DNA from: Effrenium voratum | Taxonomy: Eukaryota; Sar; Dinophyceae; Suessiales; Symbiodiniaceae | Reading direction: 5' to 3' | Assembly: GCA_963377175.1 (NCBI GenBank) | Contig: CAUJNA010003505.1 | Span: 546,331 to 610,330, forward strand | Length of the DNA stretch: 64,000 bases | Part shown: positions 10,464 to 21,291 of the stretch, piece by piece | How positions within the stretch are numbered: position 1 is the first letter of the stretch | How the letters are laid out: each line of letters starts with the position of its first letter | Position numbers and translations under genes: made by a program | Notes under the pieces: model-generated | The model's input: the letters and a program-made list of their open reading frames with translations, nothing else | Databases searched by the model: none | What the model was told of the DNA's origin: nothing

Positions 10464-11290
10464 GATGCCTGGTCTGCCCCTGAAGTGTCCCGGGCGGCAT
10501 TTCGTTGTTTATTTGTTCTTTTTTGTTCTTTTTTTGTTCTTTTTTTGTTTTTTCCTCGTGTTTTTGCACATTTTGGATGCCTGGTCTGCCCCTGAAGTGT
10601 CCCGGGCTGCATTTTGTTTTTTATTTGTTTTTTGTTTGTTCTTTTTTTGTTTTTTTCATCGTGTTTTTGCACATTTTGGATGCCTGGTCTGCCCCTGAAG
10701 TGTCCCGGGCGGCATTTGTTTGTTTATTTGTTCTTTTTTTGTTATTTTTTTGTTTTTTTCCTTGTGTTTTTGCACATTTTGGATGCCTGGTCTGCCCCTG
10801 AAGTGTCCCGGGCTGCATTTTGTGTTTTATTTGTTTTTTGTTTGTTCTTTTTTTTGTTTTTTTCATCGTGTTTTTGCACATTTTGGATGCCTGGTCTGCC
10901 CCTGAAGTGTCCCGGGCGGCATTGTTTTGTTTATTTGTTCTTTTTTTGTTATTTGTTTTGTTTTGTTCCTTGTGTTTTTGCACATTTTGGATGCCTGGTC
11001 TGTTCCTGAAGTGTCCCGGGCGGCATTTTTTTGTTTATTTGTTTTTTTTTTTGGTTTTTTTGTTTCATCGTGTTTTTGCACATTTTGGATGCCTGGTCTG
11101 CCCCTGAAGTGTCCCGGGCTGCATTTTGTTTTTTATTTGTTTTTTGTTTGTTCTTTTTTTGTTAATTTTCATCGTCTTTTTGCACATTTTGGATACCTGG
11201 TCTGCCCCTGAAGTGTTTCTGGCTGCATTTTGTTTGTTTTTTATTTGTTCTTTTTTTTGTTTTTGTTGTGTTTTGTTGTTTGTTTGTTTC
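10464..11290. repeat. 104-bp minisatellite, eight copies
   Basis: Copies begin with GATGCCTGGTCTGCC at 10464, 10576, 10679, 10782, 10886, 10990, 11088 and 11192, spaced 98-112 bp. Each has a conserved CCTGAAGTGTCCCGGG core, then a T-rich linker ending in TTTTTGCACATTTTG. Two subtypes alternate (GGGCGGCAT and GGGCTGCAT heads with different linkers), giving a dimeric higher-order period of about 207 bp. Phe/Cys-rich or Lys/Gln-rich frames here are repeat artefacts. Confidence 0.9.
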
Positions 11291-11574
11291 CGCGTCTGTA
11301 TTTTTATCTTTTTGCTGATTTTCCGTGATTGCCTATCTCTGAGGGTCATAAAAGTAACATATAGGTTTTTTTTGTGGAACATACTTAGCAGACTTACAAA
11401 CTACTTACGCTACCTACGATTTTTGTTTGTTTTCAAGGGTCCGCGCAGAGCATGCTCTTCCGGCACTGGAACGCTGTGCTTTTTTAAGGAAGTAGACGCA
11501 ATGCAGAGCGAAGCGAAACCTTTTCTTAAAAGAAAGACATGGCGAGGCTGGGCGGCAACTCAAAGAGATGGAGG

Positions 11575-11660
11575 AAACAAAGAAAAAGGGGAGGGCGGGT
11601 CTGGGAAGGGGGAGGGCGGGGCTGCAAAGAATGGGAAGGGGGAGGGCAGGGCTGGTTCTT
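11575..11660 (+). repeat. purine-rich GGGAAGGGGGAGGGCGGG repeat
   Basis: About three tandem variants of a G/A-only unit inside the TIR element. Homopurine tracts of this kind can adopt triplex or quadruplex structures; that is an inference. Confidence 0.6.
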
Positions 11661-11719
11661 TGCTTTTCACCCCTCTTCCTTCTATTTCTAAAGAAAAAGG
11701 GCTGGACAATTTGTCACGA

Positions 11720-11955
11720 GAATGTCGGTAAAATGTCGGTGGATGTCAGCGGGCGTTTGCGGACGTATGCGAATGAAAATGTCGCTGGATGTCGGTGGGA
11801 GATACGTCGCTGGGATTCCAAGGGGTTTGGGCAAAAAATGTCGGGGAATGTCGGTGAGCCCCCATCCTGTTGAAATCTTAAGGTCGTAAAATGTCGGTGA
11901 ATGTCGGTGGGTGCATCGCCAGCATGTCGGTACAATGTCGGTGAGATGCCGGTGG
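11720..11955 (+). repeat. cryptic ATGTCGGT-rich block
   Basis: The word ATGTCGG with G/T-rich variants recurs about a dozen times, without a strict period, near the right end of the element. Confidence 0.6.
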
Positions 11956-12364
11956 GCTTCGCCCGAATTCGCGAAAAGTGGGCTTCGGCGTATTTGCTTG
12001 TATGTTCGGCTCTATAGCTCTTCGTGCACTAACTGCGCGCCGGACTGCTTTGAGCCAAAAAGGCCGCGGTGCGTTTGTTTTGTTTTTTGTTTCGGGGGGG
12101 TCCGTGTCCCTCGCCTTTTTCGCACACTGCGGCGCCAATGCCTTTGGAACAACGACAAAGCGTATCCTCTGAGCACGCGCCTATACTCCTTGTGTCCAGA
12201 AAAAAGGCCTTCAGACGAGATCAAACGTGTGAACCTGCGCAGCATCACAAAAGGGGGTCCGCAGATCGCAAACTACGTACGCTACTTACGAACTACCTAT
12301 AAGTCCACCTATAACTAGACTTCATAAGTTGTCCGTAAGTTCATCTCAAGTTCCATAACAGCAC

Positions 12365-12386
12365 TTATAAGTAGGTGAGACTCATG
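12365..12386 (-). repeat. right terminal inverted repeat
   Basis: Inverted partner of 10119-10140. Flanking bases on the two sides do not match, so no target-site duplication can be claimed. Confidence 0.65.
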
Positions 12387-12659
12387 ATGGTAGTAACGCC
12401 TGACGAATCTAGTTCCGGCATGCCGCAAAGAGCCTAGCGAATCTGCGGTGTTCAGACGACAAGACTGAAGAAAAGCATGCGGATATCACAGGGTTGTGTT
12501 TCTCCTTTTTCACCGCACATAAGACTATGGCTTGCCCCGCCTTGTTCCTCGTTGCTGCGTGGGGCATCAGCAGATCGAAGCTTGGGCACGGTGTCTCACC
12601 TAGTCCCTCATTATCGTTTTTTCAGATTCCGGGTATGCCAGTGAGGGCTGCCTCTGAGC

Positions 12660-13680
12660 TTTCTTTGAGCAAGTTGCCCTTCGTCCTGCTTCATTGACAG
12701 ATGCAGCCCTTGGCATGTGGCGCTTTGTTCCCGAGCGAGGCTCCATGAAATTGTCTGGTGACCTGCGCAAGGTCATTCGCAGTTCCGGTTAATTTGGGCG
12801 ATGGCAGTTGCGTCAATATTGTTCTGATCAAGCTATAGTACCAAGCCGTGAAAGGTCTCAATGCTCATGCGGTGAGCAGCAGGAGCCGAGGGGACTGAGG
12901 ACCAATTTCCCAGCAGGGAAAGTGGTTGTCGGGCGGGAAGATTGTTTCTTAGTGTTTGTCAATGTTACATACTGCTTCAGAACCGGCAACCCTCATGCAG
13001 TTCCCTGTGATCTTGGGAGGTTTCTCGAAATTACGTTTGGGGGGTTCTACCTGGCTTACAGGGGTTATGGAGGGTCGTCAGAAACCATTCTCAGAAGTAA
13101 ATTTGACAACTTCGAGAGACCCAGTCCAAAGGAGATGCCTTAAGAACCTTCGAAGCACAGGGAGCTGTAAGTTGCCTGCTGTGAAGGCAACCAAACATAG
13201 AACATCAACAAGTTTCCCTCTCCGGCAAGCACTGGCGCCCATCCAGCACTGGGTCGACAATGTAAGGATGTCACTTGAAAGAGCCCAGCTAGACTTGGAG
13301 CTTTGTGTCTTGCGCCGTGTCTTGAACAGCTTTTATCCTGGCAACGAACAGCTCAAAGAGCTCAAGCCACGGACAGAAAACCAGTGCCTTCATTGCTTTG
13401 CCTCTAGCGGGTCGCGAGGTTGAACTATGCCTCAGCTTACCTGACAGTTGCAATGCCGGATAGGCGAAGTCGCCCACGCAAGCTGCGATTTCAGGTTGCT
13501 TACACAAAGTCTTTCTTCATTGCAGAGTCAGACGACCTGCAGCCCTTTTGTTGGTTTGAAGGCTGCTATGATTGTCAGCTTTCCACTGGACCTTCGGCAA
13601 TTTCGGAGAGGGCAAAATGCCCGTGCTCGTCATTGGGGCAGTCCGGCGCGCGTACCAGTACCACCCTTTCCCCTTTCTAA
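12660..13680 (+). CDS. candidate multi-exon gene, product unknown
   Basis: Four exon-like blocks on the + strand. (1) about 12670-12768, read as SLTDAALGMWRFVPERGSMK then LSGDLRK, ending AAG then GTCATT. (2) about 13112-13166, read as ETQSKGDALRTFEAQGA, ending at a consensus donor GTAAGT in phase 0. (3) about 13246-13418, with QHWVDNVRMSLERAQLDLEL and a helical, leucine-rich character, ending GAG then GTTGAA in phase 1. (4) from 13526 after a strong 3' splice site (TTTCTTCATTGCAG), whose phase fits block 3 and continues with Cys-rich SDDLQPFCWFEGCYDC. The intron between 3 and 4 would be 107 bases. The first and last exons are not certain and no domain is recognised. Confidence 0.4.
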
Positions 13681-13699
13681 GTGTCCATGCTCGTCTGAA

Positions 13700-15180
13700 A
13701 GTTGAGTGACCCTTGTGGCCCCTTGGTTGATGGCAGCCAAACAAGGAAAGGACACTTTGCACAGCCCTGCCACTATCTTTCAGCCCACTTCAACCCCTTC
13801 CAAACCAACATGGGGGTTATCTGGGAATGTGTCAAAGTGAAAAGAACCCGGAAGTTGTGTTTTCCTCATGTGGTGTCCTAATGTTTGCCCTATTAAGGTT
13901 CAACGGGTACCCTCAAAAAGACACACCCACACCCGGACATTTCAATATGTGTTTGAGGGACTTCACTCTTCACAATGCTCAAACTCGAATGTAGATGGTG
14001 GGGAGGGAAAGATCCCGACCGAGAACACCTTTTTTTGTCTTTGTTTGTCACCTTCCTAGATGGAAGTTTCCAAAAGAGTTGTGAGAACATGTGTGAAGGT
14101 TGGGGGAACCATAAACTGCCATGTTCCACATCTGTTCCATATCTAGGAGCCGGCAGCGGATCTCCATCCTGTCATACTCAAGAATCAAGTTGAGAGCTGG
14201 CTCGGGTTGGAGTGGGGTAAGCTGCCTCAAGTATTCGGGTTTCGCTGGGAATGTTTGACTTCCATAGCCAATTTGTAGCCACTGGGCCTCACAGAGCCCA
14301 AGAGCGGACAGAGCATATCCTGCACCAACTCGTGGTTTGTCTAGGGCTTCATTCACCCTTGGTCAGGAGTTTGTCCACAGTATGGGGGCAGCTCTGAGAA
14401 GGAACAGGAAACCCAGCTTGTTCACCAAGTTTTGACTGCACTTGACGGCTTCAATGATGATTCTATTTTCTGTGGAAGACGCGAAAATATTAGTGTTTTA
14501 GCTAGAATGGTTTCAACATGTTTAGTGGATTGGTCAAAATACATCCTTAATCCTTGTGCCAGGTGGTAGTGGGAACCTTGGTGGTGTCCCACTATGGATC
14601 CCTCCATATCGTATTCCAGCCAGACCAAGTTAAACAGGTGCCTGGACCCTCAGACTGCTGAAGGGGCAAATCACACAACAAACCATAATCTTGCCATGCG
14701 ATCCATGTTATTGTGCGTGGGGGCCAGGAACTAAATGGCGCAAGCAGCAAAAAAATGTCCATGGGATCTATGTTGTTTTGCAGTAGACCCCCGAAAACAA
14801 CATCTGCCTTTGGGAAACCATTTTGAACCCAGGGAGGTTGGCGTGTCACAGGTCATCCCCGCGAGAATGCTGCGGGGGCGAGCCCTGGAGGATCGATCTG
14901 GGTGTGTCTTGTGAGGTACCCTCCTGTTTGGTTGGCTTTTAAAGGCTTTTAGAGGAAAGCACAAATGAAACCACCAGGCGTGTCCCGACTTTTTGAGAAA
15001 GCCCACAAAGGTGATCCCCCATCACGAGGTCACTGGGCAGTTTTGAGTTCCCCGCAAGCCCATTCTCATCAATTGGGCCCTCATACTGAACGTACAGAAG
15101 AATCTTACAAGTTAAGGTATTCCTGCGCACGCTTAACTCCCATTGACACCAAGTCTTGTAACAGATTTCCAAGTTCCTTC
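13700..15180. other. stretch without a supported gene
   Basis: Several 60-100 codon frames on both strands overlap one another. None has matched splice sites or a motif. No repeat is seen. Confidence 0.3.
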
Positions 15181-15223
15181 AGTTCCTAGTAAGGCAAGCC
15201 CAAACAGTGTAGCCTTATATACA

Positions 15224-15849
15224 TATATATGGTCCCGTGTCCCGTGTTGCTCCCCCCCCCCCCCCCCCCAATATGGTATATGGGTCCCCCAGGACCCCCC
15301 CCCCCCCCGGGGGCCCGAGACCCCGAGTCCCCGGATCCTGTCACCTACGGTCCCACCCCCACCCCGACCCCCTGAACTCGCACCCCGACACCCCGGCACC
15401 CCCACCCCCAGGACAAGCCAACCCGCAACCAACCATAAACTAACCCTAAACTAACCCTAAACCAACCCTAAATACCCCCTAAACCAAACCCTAAACCGTA
15501 GACCTCTAAACCTAAACCAACCCTAAATGAACATAAACCAACCGTAAACTAACCCTAAACCAACCCTAAACTAACCCCAAATACACCCTAAACCAATCCC
15601 TAAACAATAAACCCTAAACCTAAGCCAACCCTAAACCAACCCTAAACTAACCCTAAATCAACATAAACCAACCCTAAACCAACCCTAAACTAACCCTAAA
15701 TACACCCTAAATATACCCTAAACCAATTCTAAACCAACCCTAAACCACCACAACCCAACCACAGGACCACAACCACAGGGGGGGGGGTACTTGCCTGACC
15801 CATGACCATTGGTGGGGGGGGGGGGGCTGGCAACGCTGTACCATATATA
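15224..15849. repeat. telomere-like island bounded by inverted repeat
   Basis: TATATATGGT at 15224-15233 is repeated inverted at 15840-15849. In both arms it is followed inward by a GTTGC word and a C-run (seen as a G-run on the right). Inside lie C-rich sequence and the degenerate CCCTAAAC array. The block may be an inserted unit; an AT microsatellite adjoins it on the right. Confidence 0.45.
15426..15750 (+). repeat. degenerate telomere-like CCCTAAAC repeats
   Basis: Repeated AACCCTAAAC and CCAACCCTAAAC words, the complement of a TTTAGGG-type telomere with frequent substitutions (ATAAAC, GTAAAC). It is interstitial and degenerate, so not a chromosome end. TTTAGGG telomeres are known in plants, many algae and alveolates. 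Confidence 0.75.
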
Positions 15850-15856
15850 GATTTTC

Positions 15857-15883
15857 ATATATATATATATATATATATATATC
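15857..15883. repeat. AT dinucleotide microsatellite
   Basis: About 13 uninterrupted AT units. Confidence 0.9.
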
Positions 15884-16853
15884 ACCACACCATGTATGCA
15901 TTTCGAGTAGCTAAAGGCGAAGCAAGCACCTGGACCCTCGAACTACCCTTCACAAATGGAAGTCGCGTAACTTTGGGGCAATACCCCATTTTTCACCAAG
16001 CTCATTGTTATTTCGCATGATGGCGCCCAACAAGCCTTCTGAACTGTCCTCCAACTGTTGGCAAATAAACTGCAACCCCGACAAGTAGGCGGGGCTGTGT
16101 TCAGCTCGGGTGTTCGCTTGTTTGCCCGGCGTTTTCCAAACCAAACAAGTCATTTTGGCTTTGTCTCCCCGTTTGGCGGCTCTTGATTGGCTGTAGCAGC
16201 TGCCTTGGAAGACGACGGAGCATGTCTGGATTTTGGACATTTGAAAGCACATGGTCAAACGAGTAAAAGCCCATGATGTAGGTCAGTCGCTTCAGGATCC
16301 AAATCTAATGTTTGATCTTTAGGAATTATTGCAACATGTGTAGATCTGTGTGGCGGCAATGAGGAAGCGATCTTGGCTATGTACAAAAAACAAGGGGCAA
16401 ACTGTGAAAGGCTAGCAGCAAACTGACTGTTTCGGTTGCTTGGACAGTACATCATGATACTTTGCGTCTGTCTCAAACTGCAGAACCCTCAGCTCCGATT
16501 GACATCAAGCACAAGGACCCCTAAGAAGCCCTTCAAGAAGCAAGCAGGGCAATCGTTTGAGGCGAGTTAGAGTCTTGGGGAGCGGGGAGGGACAATGGTT
16601 TACCACCTGACCTGTTACCTTGCCTCACGGCAGGCAGTGGTGTGTGATCCAGATTGAAGTGCGGCCCTGTCTCATCGAACGAGTAGAAGGATGCTACCGT
16701 AGCATCAGTGGTGATTTATGTTTGATGTAAAAATAATAGTCATGTGCGCTAGGGTATCATCGAGCGGCCGAACAGCACTATTTTTCTCATGCTGGGTGCT
16801 GCAGCCAGAAGAATCACGTGAGGGAGTTTCCTTTGGTTGAGTTGCCGTTTCAG

Positions 16854-18894
16854 AGGGTGTGAAGCTTTGCTTTTTCGAAATCAGGCCATCCGTGAGCTGC
16901 CTGAGGGCTTGCGCCAGACGCTGAGCTACCGTATACCCCCTCTCATGAGTGGATTTAACAACTGGGGAAGACCATGTAAGTGTTCATCAACATGCTTGAG
17001 CCTTTTGGGGCCGATCCACTGAGTTATAGAGAGCCTTTGTGCCTTTGTGTTCGCTTCGTGTTGGATTTATTTTGTGTCAGGTCTAAAACCAAGTTGTTGG
17101 CTCCTGTAAGGTGACTGCAAATCGGTGTTTCTCTCAATAGTTGCCGCAATGGCTGGTTTCCGTTTGGTTCCTCTTCAAATACCAACCAAACTGAGGTCCA
17201 GAGCTCTGTGTCAGCCGACTTGGACCAAAGCTTCAGGTACCGTGAAACTTTGACACCGCCCCAATTTACACGGTCAATGGAAAGTAAGTACACGTAGCTG
17301 GGCTTTAAGTTTTGACTCAATTCAGCGTGTCGTGTTTGAATGATATATAAAGCAATGGAGGTGCTCGACATCTCAAGATGTTCTGCGAATGAACGGTATC
17401 CTTGATTGGGAGCATGGCTGCTCCCCATCACTATCCTTTCCGCCCAAAATAAGTATCCATGAAACTTTCATTAATCCATGTCGAGGTTAGAGATGTTCCT
17501 CTGAGCTTTGACCCCGTGCATGCGGAGTCTTAGCGACCCTCAATGTAAGAGCCCCCTTCAGGGAACCGCGCTCAACCCACTGCTTGCCTTGCATCTCACA
17601 CTTGTGACCTTTTTGTTTCTGATCTGCGGGCTGTTTGGAAGCGCCCTCCTCTTTGCTCCGCATGTTCTGCTTGAGCCACCTGCTCCCTCTCTCCCATCGG
17701 AGTCTTTGTAACTTTCAGAGCCCAGTGCTGACTTTGCGTTGCATCCAGCGCCGGCCCTCAACAAGAATTGTTCGTGTACGCGAGTATCCGAAGGGCGGAG
17801 CATCCAGCAACACCGATCTGTTGATCCGATTCGCTTCCAACAGAGTTGGTTCCAGCACTTACCATGAATCCAGGGTTGGAATTCACTGCTCTTCCACTGG
17901 CAATGAAATACTTGGCAAAGTTGCCGCAGAGTAGTTGACCTCAACACCTTGTCTCCATACTCCCTGTGCTTTTCATTAATTTAAGATCACAGTTGTTCTG
18001 CTAACTGGCAACGAGCCTGAGCTGCATGCAGATCTTGCGTGCTTCTTTGGTGTATCCCAATCACCTGTTCTGCGGACCGCGCTTGAGAAGGGCATTTAAG
18101 CAGAAGCATGCGACGTCCCGCCAAAGACCACATTTGCTTTTGAATGGATTTGGTATCACGAGAGCTAGCTCAAGCTACGTAGCTGAAGTTTCTCCTTGCG
18201 TAGGCAAGGTAAGGGGCTGAAATACCGAACGATCAAGTTTATGAATTGCTTGGGCAGAAATATTGCGAGAATCAGTTATTTAGAACCCCCCCCTCTGGGG
18301 GCTCGAATCCCTCCGGCCAGTTGTTTCCACGCAGCAGCTGCTAGCTTTCGTTCACCACTCCTCAAATCAAGATATCTAGAACATGCACCAGTCCTCAACC
18401 TTGTTTGCACAGAACGTGTGCTGATGCTTTGAATGTGGCGCAAGACCAAGGCTCCAGCGTGTTTGATGACATCATTGTTCCGGAGGACGCGCTACAGGCC
18501 CGGCACACAGGAAGTCTGCTTTGGGCAAGGCCGGGGTTTGAGTTCAGGCATTTCACATGTTATTGTGTTGCTCAGATCGAACAAATAATCCGTTTCCCCG
18601 ACATAGGGAGGTTGGATATGTGGACGGAGAGGTCGAAGCTTAGGCGTGTTTGCTCTTGGCGGATTCTTAGTTGCCGACGCAACCAGCTCATGAACCGATT
18701 ATGCGAATCGAGCACGGCTTGCTGATTCGATTCCCTTTGCAGCGCGTGTCCTGAAGGCGCCCTTGGTGCTGACTGCCGAGCTGGAACGCACACTTGTGAA
18801 GCTTGTGTCAACGGGCCATCGACCTGCCGGGGAGGGTTTTTACGGACAGTTCTGGGTCAGAAGCCCGCATGGTTATTCAATTGCAAGGGGTTGA
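16854..18894 (+). CDS. candidate multi-exon gene, product unknown
   Basis: Exon-like blocks on the + strand. 16854-16975 follows GCCGTTTCAG and ends at a perfect GTAAGT; it is read as CEALLFRNQAIRELPEGLRQ then TLSYRIPPLMSGFNNWGRP. From 17560 a frame has a strongly hydrophobic, possibly membrane-spanning stretch (LLALHLTLVTFLFLICGLFG). From 17719, after ACTTTCAG, comes a basic block (RRPSTRIVRVREYPKGG). 18032-18208 is 59 codons in phase 0, ending CAAG then GTAAGG. From 18413, after TTTGCACAG, is read ADALNVAQDQGSSVFDDIIV. 18743-18894 follows TTCCCTTTGCAG, reads LTAELERTLVKLVSTGHRPA and stops at 18892-18894. Not all phases can be joined, so exons may be missing or misplaced. No family is recognised. 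Confidence 0.35.
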
Positions 18895-18913
18895 GCCGTG
18901 AAGCCTGGGCTGA

Positions 18914-19232
18914 TACCTGGGTCTTCCATTTGGTCACTTTTTAGGTCTCTGGGCATGTTTTTTGCTCGTTTCAGATTTTGAGCGGAAAAACTCCAAATGA
19001 GCGGAAATCTTGATTTGGCACGATTTGGCAAGTTGTCTCCCGGAAAATGAGCGGAAATCGGCGGGAAATGAGCGGAAATCGGCGGGAAATGAGCGGACAT
19101 GTGCGGACACGCACCAGAACCACTTTCCAATTGAGCGGTTTCTTTCCAATTGAGCGTTTTTGGATGAAATGGGCGTTATTTTTGCTCGAAACGGGAAAAT
19201 CCAGAAAAAAGTGCCCACGGAAGACCCAGGTA
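18914..19232. mobile_element. MITE with TA duplications, 315 bp between TAs
   Basis: CCTGGGTCTTCC at 18916-18927 is inverted at 19219-19230. Each end is flanked by TA (18914-18915 and 19231-19232), as expected for Tc1/mariner-type target duplication. Similarity of the arms continues inward (GG.CACTTTTT). The interior holds short near-repeats of ATGAGCGGAAATCGGCGGGA and no coding frame. It begins 20 bases after the stop of the preceding candidate gene. Confidence 0.65.
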
Positions 19233-19283
19233 TGACTTGATGGGTCCATCCCAAGAACAGAATACACATTTTGAAGTTATCGT

Positions 19284-19910
19284 TCAGAAAGAAATATTTG
19301 AGCTGTGCTGCCGAATCGCAGTATAGGCAGAATCCGGTATCAAACCCAATGTGGCAGGATTCAAAGTATGCTTGCCATGTTCAATGTCCTGCAGCTGACA
19401 AATGACTTGTGTACTGGTGTTCATTGTAGATTGCCTTCTCCTGTCCAAAGGATCAACGATCCCTAGAACACAGGCTGACCGGAGAAGAGCTTCGCTTGGT
19501 TCCCGCCCTGTTTGGTTCCCTCTCGGATGCTTGCTTTGCGCTGGTTCCCTTCGTGTCTGTATCCTCAAAATGGTTGGGGAACCGAAATCGGTCTCGTTGG
19601 AGGCCGGGCCCCTGCCGGACGCCGAAGGGCCAGGCGCCCATGGGAGGGCCAACGTTCCCTGGATTGACTTTTTGGGTCCACGCTTGGCTTTCCGATTCAC
19701 TGAAGTTCCAACAGGAAAATCGTAGTCCGAGGTCTGCGGGCCCCGCGAAGCGTCACGGCCGTTTGGGGTTCGCTTACAATGACGGGGTGCCACAGTTAAA
19801 GAACAACACAGCTGTTTCTGCCAAACAATTGGCGAGCTCACCTTGCTGGACAGCATGAGGTCGGGCTGCCTGATGAATGATCCTAAGGGAGAGGCGTTCT
19901 TTGGTTCCAA
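19284..19910 (-). CDS. 208-codon ORF, minus strand, uncertain
   Basis: A long frame for this base composition, but + frames over the same interval (19402-19725, 19496-19858) are also open and at least as protein-like. No motif is seen. It may be coding on either strand. Confidence 0.2.
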   Translation of the reverse strand: MEPKNASPLGSFIRQPDLMLSSKVSSPIVWQKQLCCSLTVAPRHCKRTPNGRDASRGPQTSDYDFPVGTSVNRKAKRGPKKSIQGTLALPWAPGPSASGRGPASNETDFGSPTILRIQTRREPAQSKHPRGNQTGREPSEALLRSACVLGIVDPLDRRRQSTMNTSTQVICQLQDIEHGKHTLNPATLGLIPDSAYTAIRQHSSNISF

Positions 19911-19998
19911 TTATGATGGGCATACTCTGTCGCGCTTCAGGGCAATAGGTGAACAGACCACAGTTTTCTGTTTTGAATGCACATTGGCTGAAGTTGAT

Positions 19999-20081
19999 TA
20001 ACCCTTTTTTTGGGGAGGAATCCCCTACTAAAATAGACTACGGGAAAAAAAGGGTACCCTTGTTCTACTGGAGGACCTAGA
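19999..20081 (+). repeat. dispersed repeat family A, copy 1
   Basis: TTGGGGAGG..TCCCCTAC..AAATA.ACTAC..GAAAAA.AGGGTACCCTT.TTCT and then ACTGGAG.CCTAGA, shared with 31484-31569. The first part (GGGGA..TCCCC) and AGGGTACCCT are self-complementary. Confidence 0.7.
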
Positions 20082-20129
20082 CTATATACACTTTGTGTCA
20101 GCATGCGTGAATATGCGGTGTCCGCAAGC

Positions 20130-21178
20130 TGGATGTCTGGTCACGCCCACTTTGCAGGATGCCGTGCATCATACGGCTGCTTACCTGTCAATTGGCTGGG
20201 CATAAGTTGAAGGCAAGACAGAGCCATTGGAAGATGTGCGAACAACGAGCAACACAAAGCACCCAACTCGATTTATCCTTGATGTTAGAGTTCCTGGCGC
20301 GGAGAAAGGCTGCCTCGAGCTGATTGCGTCCCCCGAACCAGTTGCCAGGCATAGCATGGAATTTGTGTGTTATTTATTTTCCAGCTTGTGACTTAAAATA
20401 AATTCACCGGTTTCTGAACAACACACACACACATACTGTCCAGACTTTGGCATCGTGGGGCACGTTATTGCCAGCACTATTAGGCTACAGCTTGCACTAG
20501 CCCCAGCGCACGGGCTGACAACGTGGTACGAGCTTTTGCCAGCAAAGAAGCCACGGTGGCATCAACACGCCAAATGCATGTTGGACATGCTCAAGATCCT
20601 GCAGGCTGATACTGTTTCCTTCCAGTTGTTCTGCGCACAAAAGGCAGCGCTAAAGAGGGTATGTCAACTGAACTCTATGAAGTACAAGGGGCCCTCAAGA
20701 ACAAAAACGGCCCGGACCTGGACTGTCAAGAACCGCGTGGAACCTAAGATCTTGCCCTTTTTTGGGGCAGGAGCAGTTGGGTGTAGGGAGGGGCGAGTCC
20801 AGTTCTCAACTCGCTGAGGTTGCAGGTGGAGGGTGTCTTCGCCGACCTGACAGAGGGGGGTTGGGGCATGGGATACCTCGGCCCGGTCCTTGGGCCTTTG
20901 TGAAAGTCCCAAGCTTCTCTCAGACTGAGCCAACTTGGCGTGAGGGTGGATAGACTTTGACTGTTGAGACGCCGGTTTGGTTTGGATTGGAATCACGTAG
21001 CCTGGGAGATCATCTATCCGCAACTTCCGCAGATGCCAAACATGCTTTGCCTGCTTCAACAGGGATCCTTACATGAAAAACACCATTTACATTCCCTTGC
21101 AAATGGTGGCGTCCCTTTTCGGTGGAAAGAGCCACATGCTTCAAACGGTTGCTTCAATCCGCCGGGCCCCAGCGTGTG
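20130..21178 (+). CDS. candidate multi-exon gene, product unknown
   Basis: 20206 onward is read as KHPTRFILDVRVPGAEKGCL; the donor is not settled. 20444-20658, after CATACTGTCCAG, has 71 codons including FGIVGHVIASTIRLQLALAP and HAKCMLDMLKILQADTVSFQ, and ends GAGG then GTATGT in phase 0. 20826-20903, after GAGGTTGCAG, continues in phase 0 as VEGVFADLTEGGWGMGYLGP. A further open frame at 20964-21178 may be the next exon. The two central exons agree in phase across a 167-base intron, which is the best support here. A CA run sits just before the 20444 splice site. No family is recognised. Confidence 0.4.
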
Positions 21179-21291
21179 AAAATGGAAGTCACGGGGACCC
21201 AACCCTGGAATTCCCTGTGAAGCCCATCTAATGTTGGTAAGGCAGGATAGATGAAATTCAATCTCCCCTCTCCCTCGCAAAGGGAGATGGA

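Larger units (their letters stand above)
10119..12386. mobile_element. 2.27-kb TIR element carrying satellite DNA
   Basis: The outer 22 bases at 10119-10140 and the reverse complement of 12365-12386 match at 21 of 22 positions (CATGAGTCTC.CCTACTTATAA). Both ends are followed inward by related CTTAC/GTAAG/ACTTATAAGT words. No target-site duplication is visible. The interior contains a 104-bp minisatellite, a purine-rich block and an ATGTCGGT-rich block, and no transposase frame. It looks like a non-autonomous, possibly old, DNA transposon. Confidence 0.6.

Noticed and set aside
10464..11290. CRISPR-like regular spacing
   Set aside because: The units are tandem minisatellite copies whose T-rich linkers are also conserved, so there are no unique spacers. 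The setting is eukaryotic.
10143..11382. Phe/Cys-rich (+) and Lys/Gln/Thr-rich (-) frames
   Set aside because: Translation of the 104-bp minisatellite and its T-rich linkers.
15426..15750. Chromosome end
   Set aside because: The telomere-like repeats are degenerate, have non-telomeric sequence on both sides and are bounded by an inverted repeat.
18240..18320. tRNA-like T-arm (GGGGGCTCGAATCCC)
   Set aside because: No convincing A-box, anticodon arm or acceptor stem could be paired upstream, and it lies in a candidate intron.
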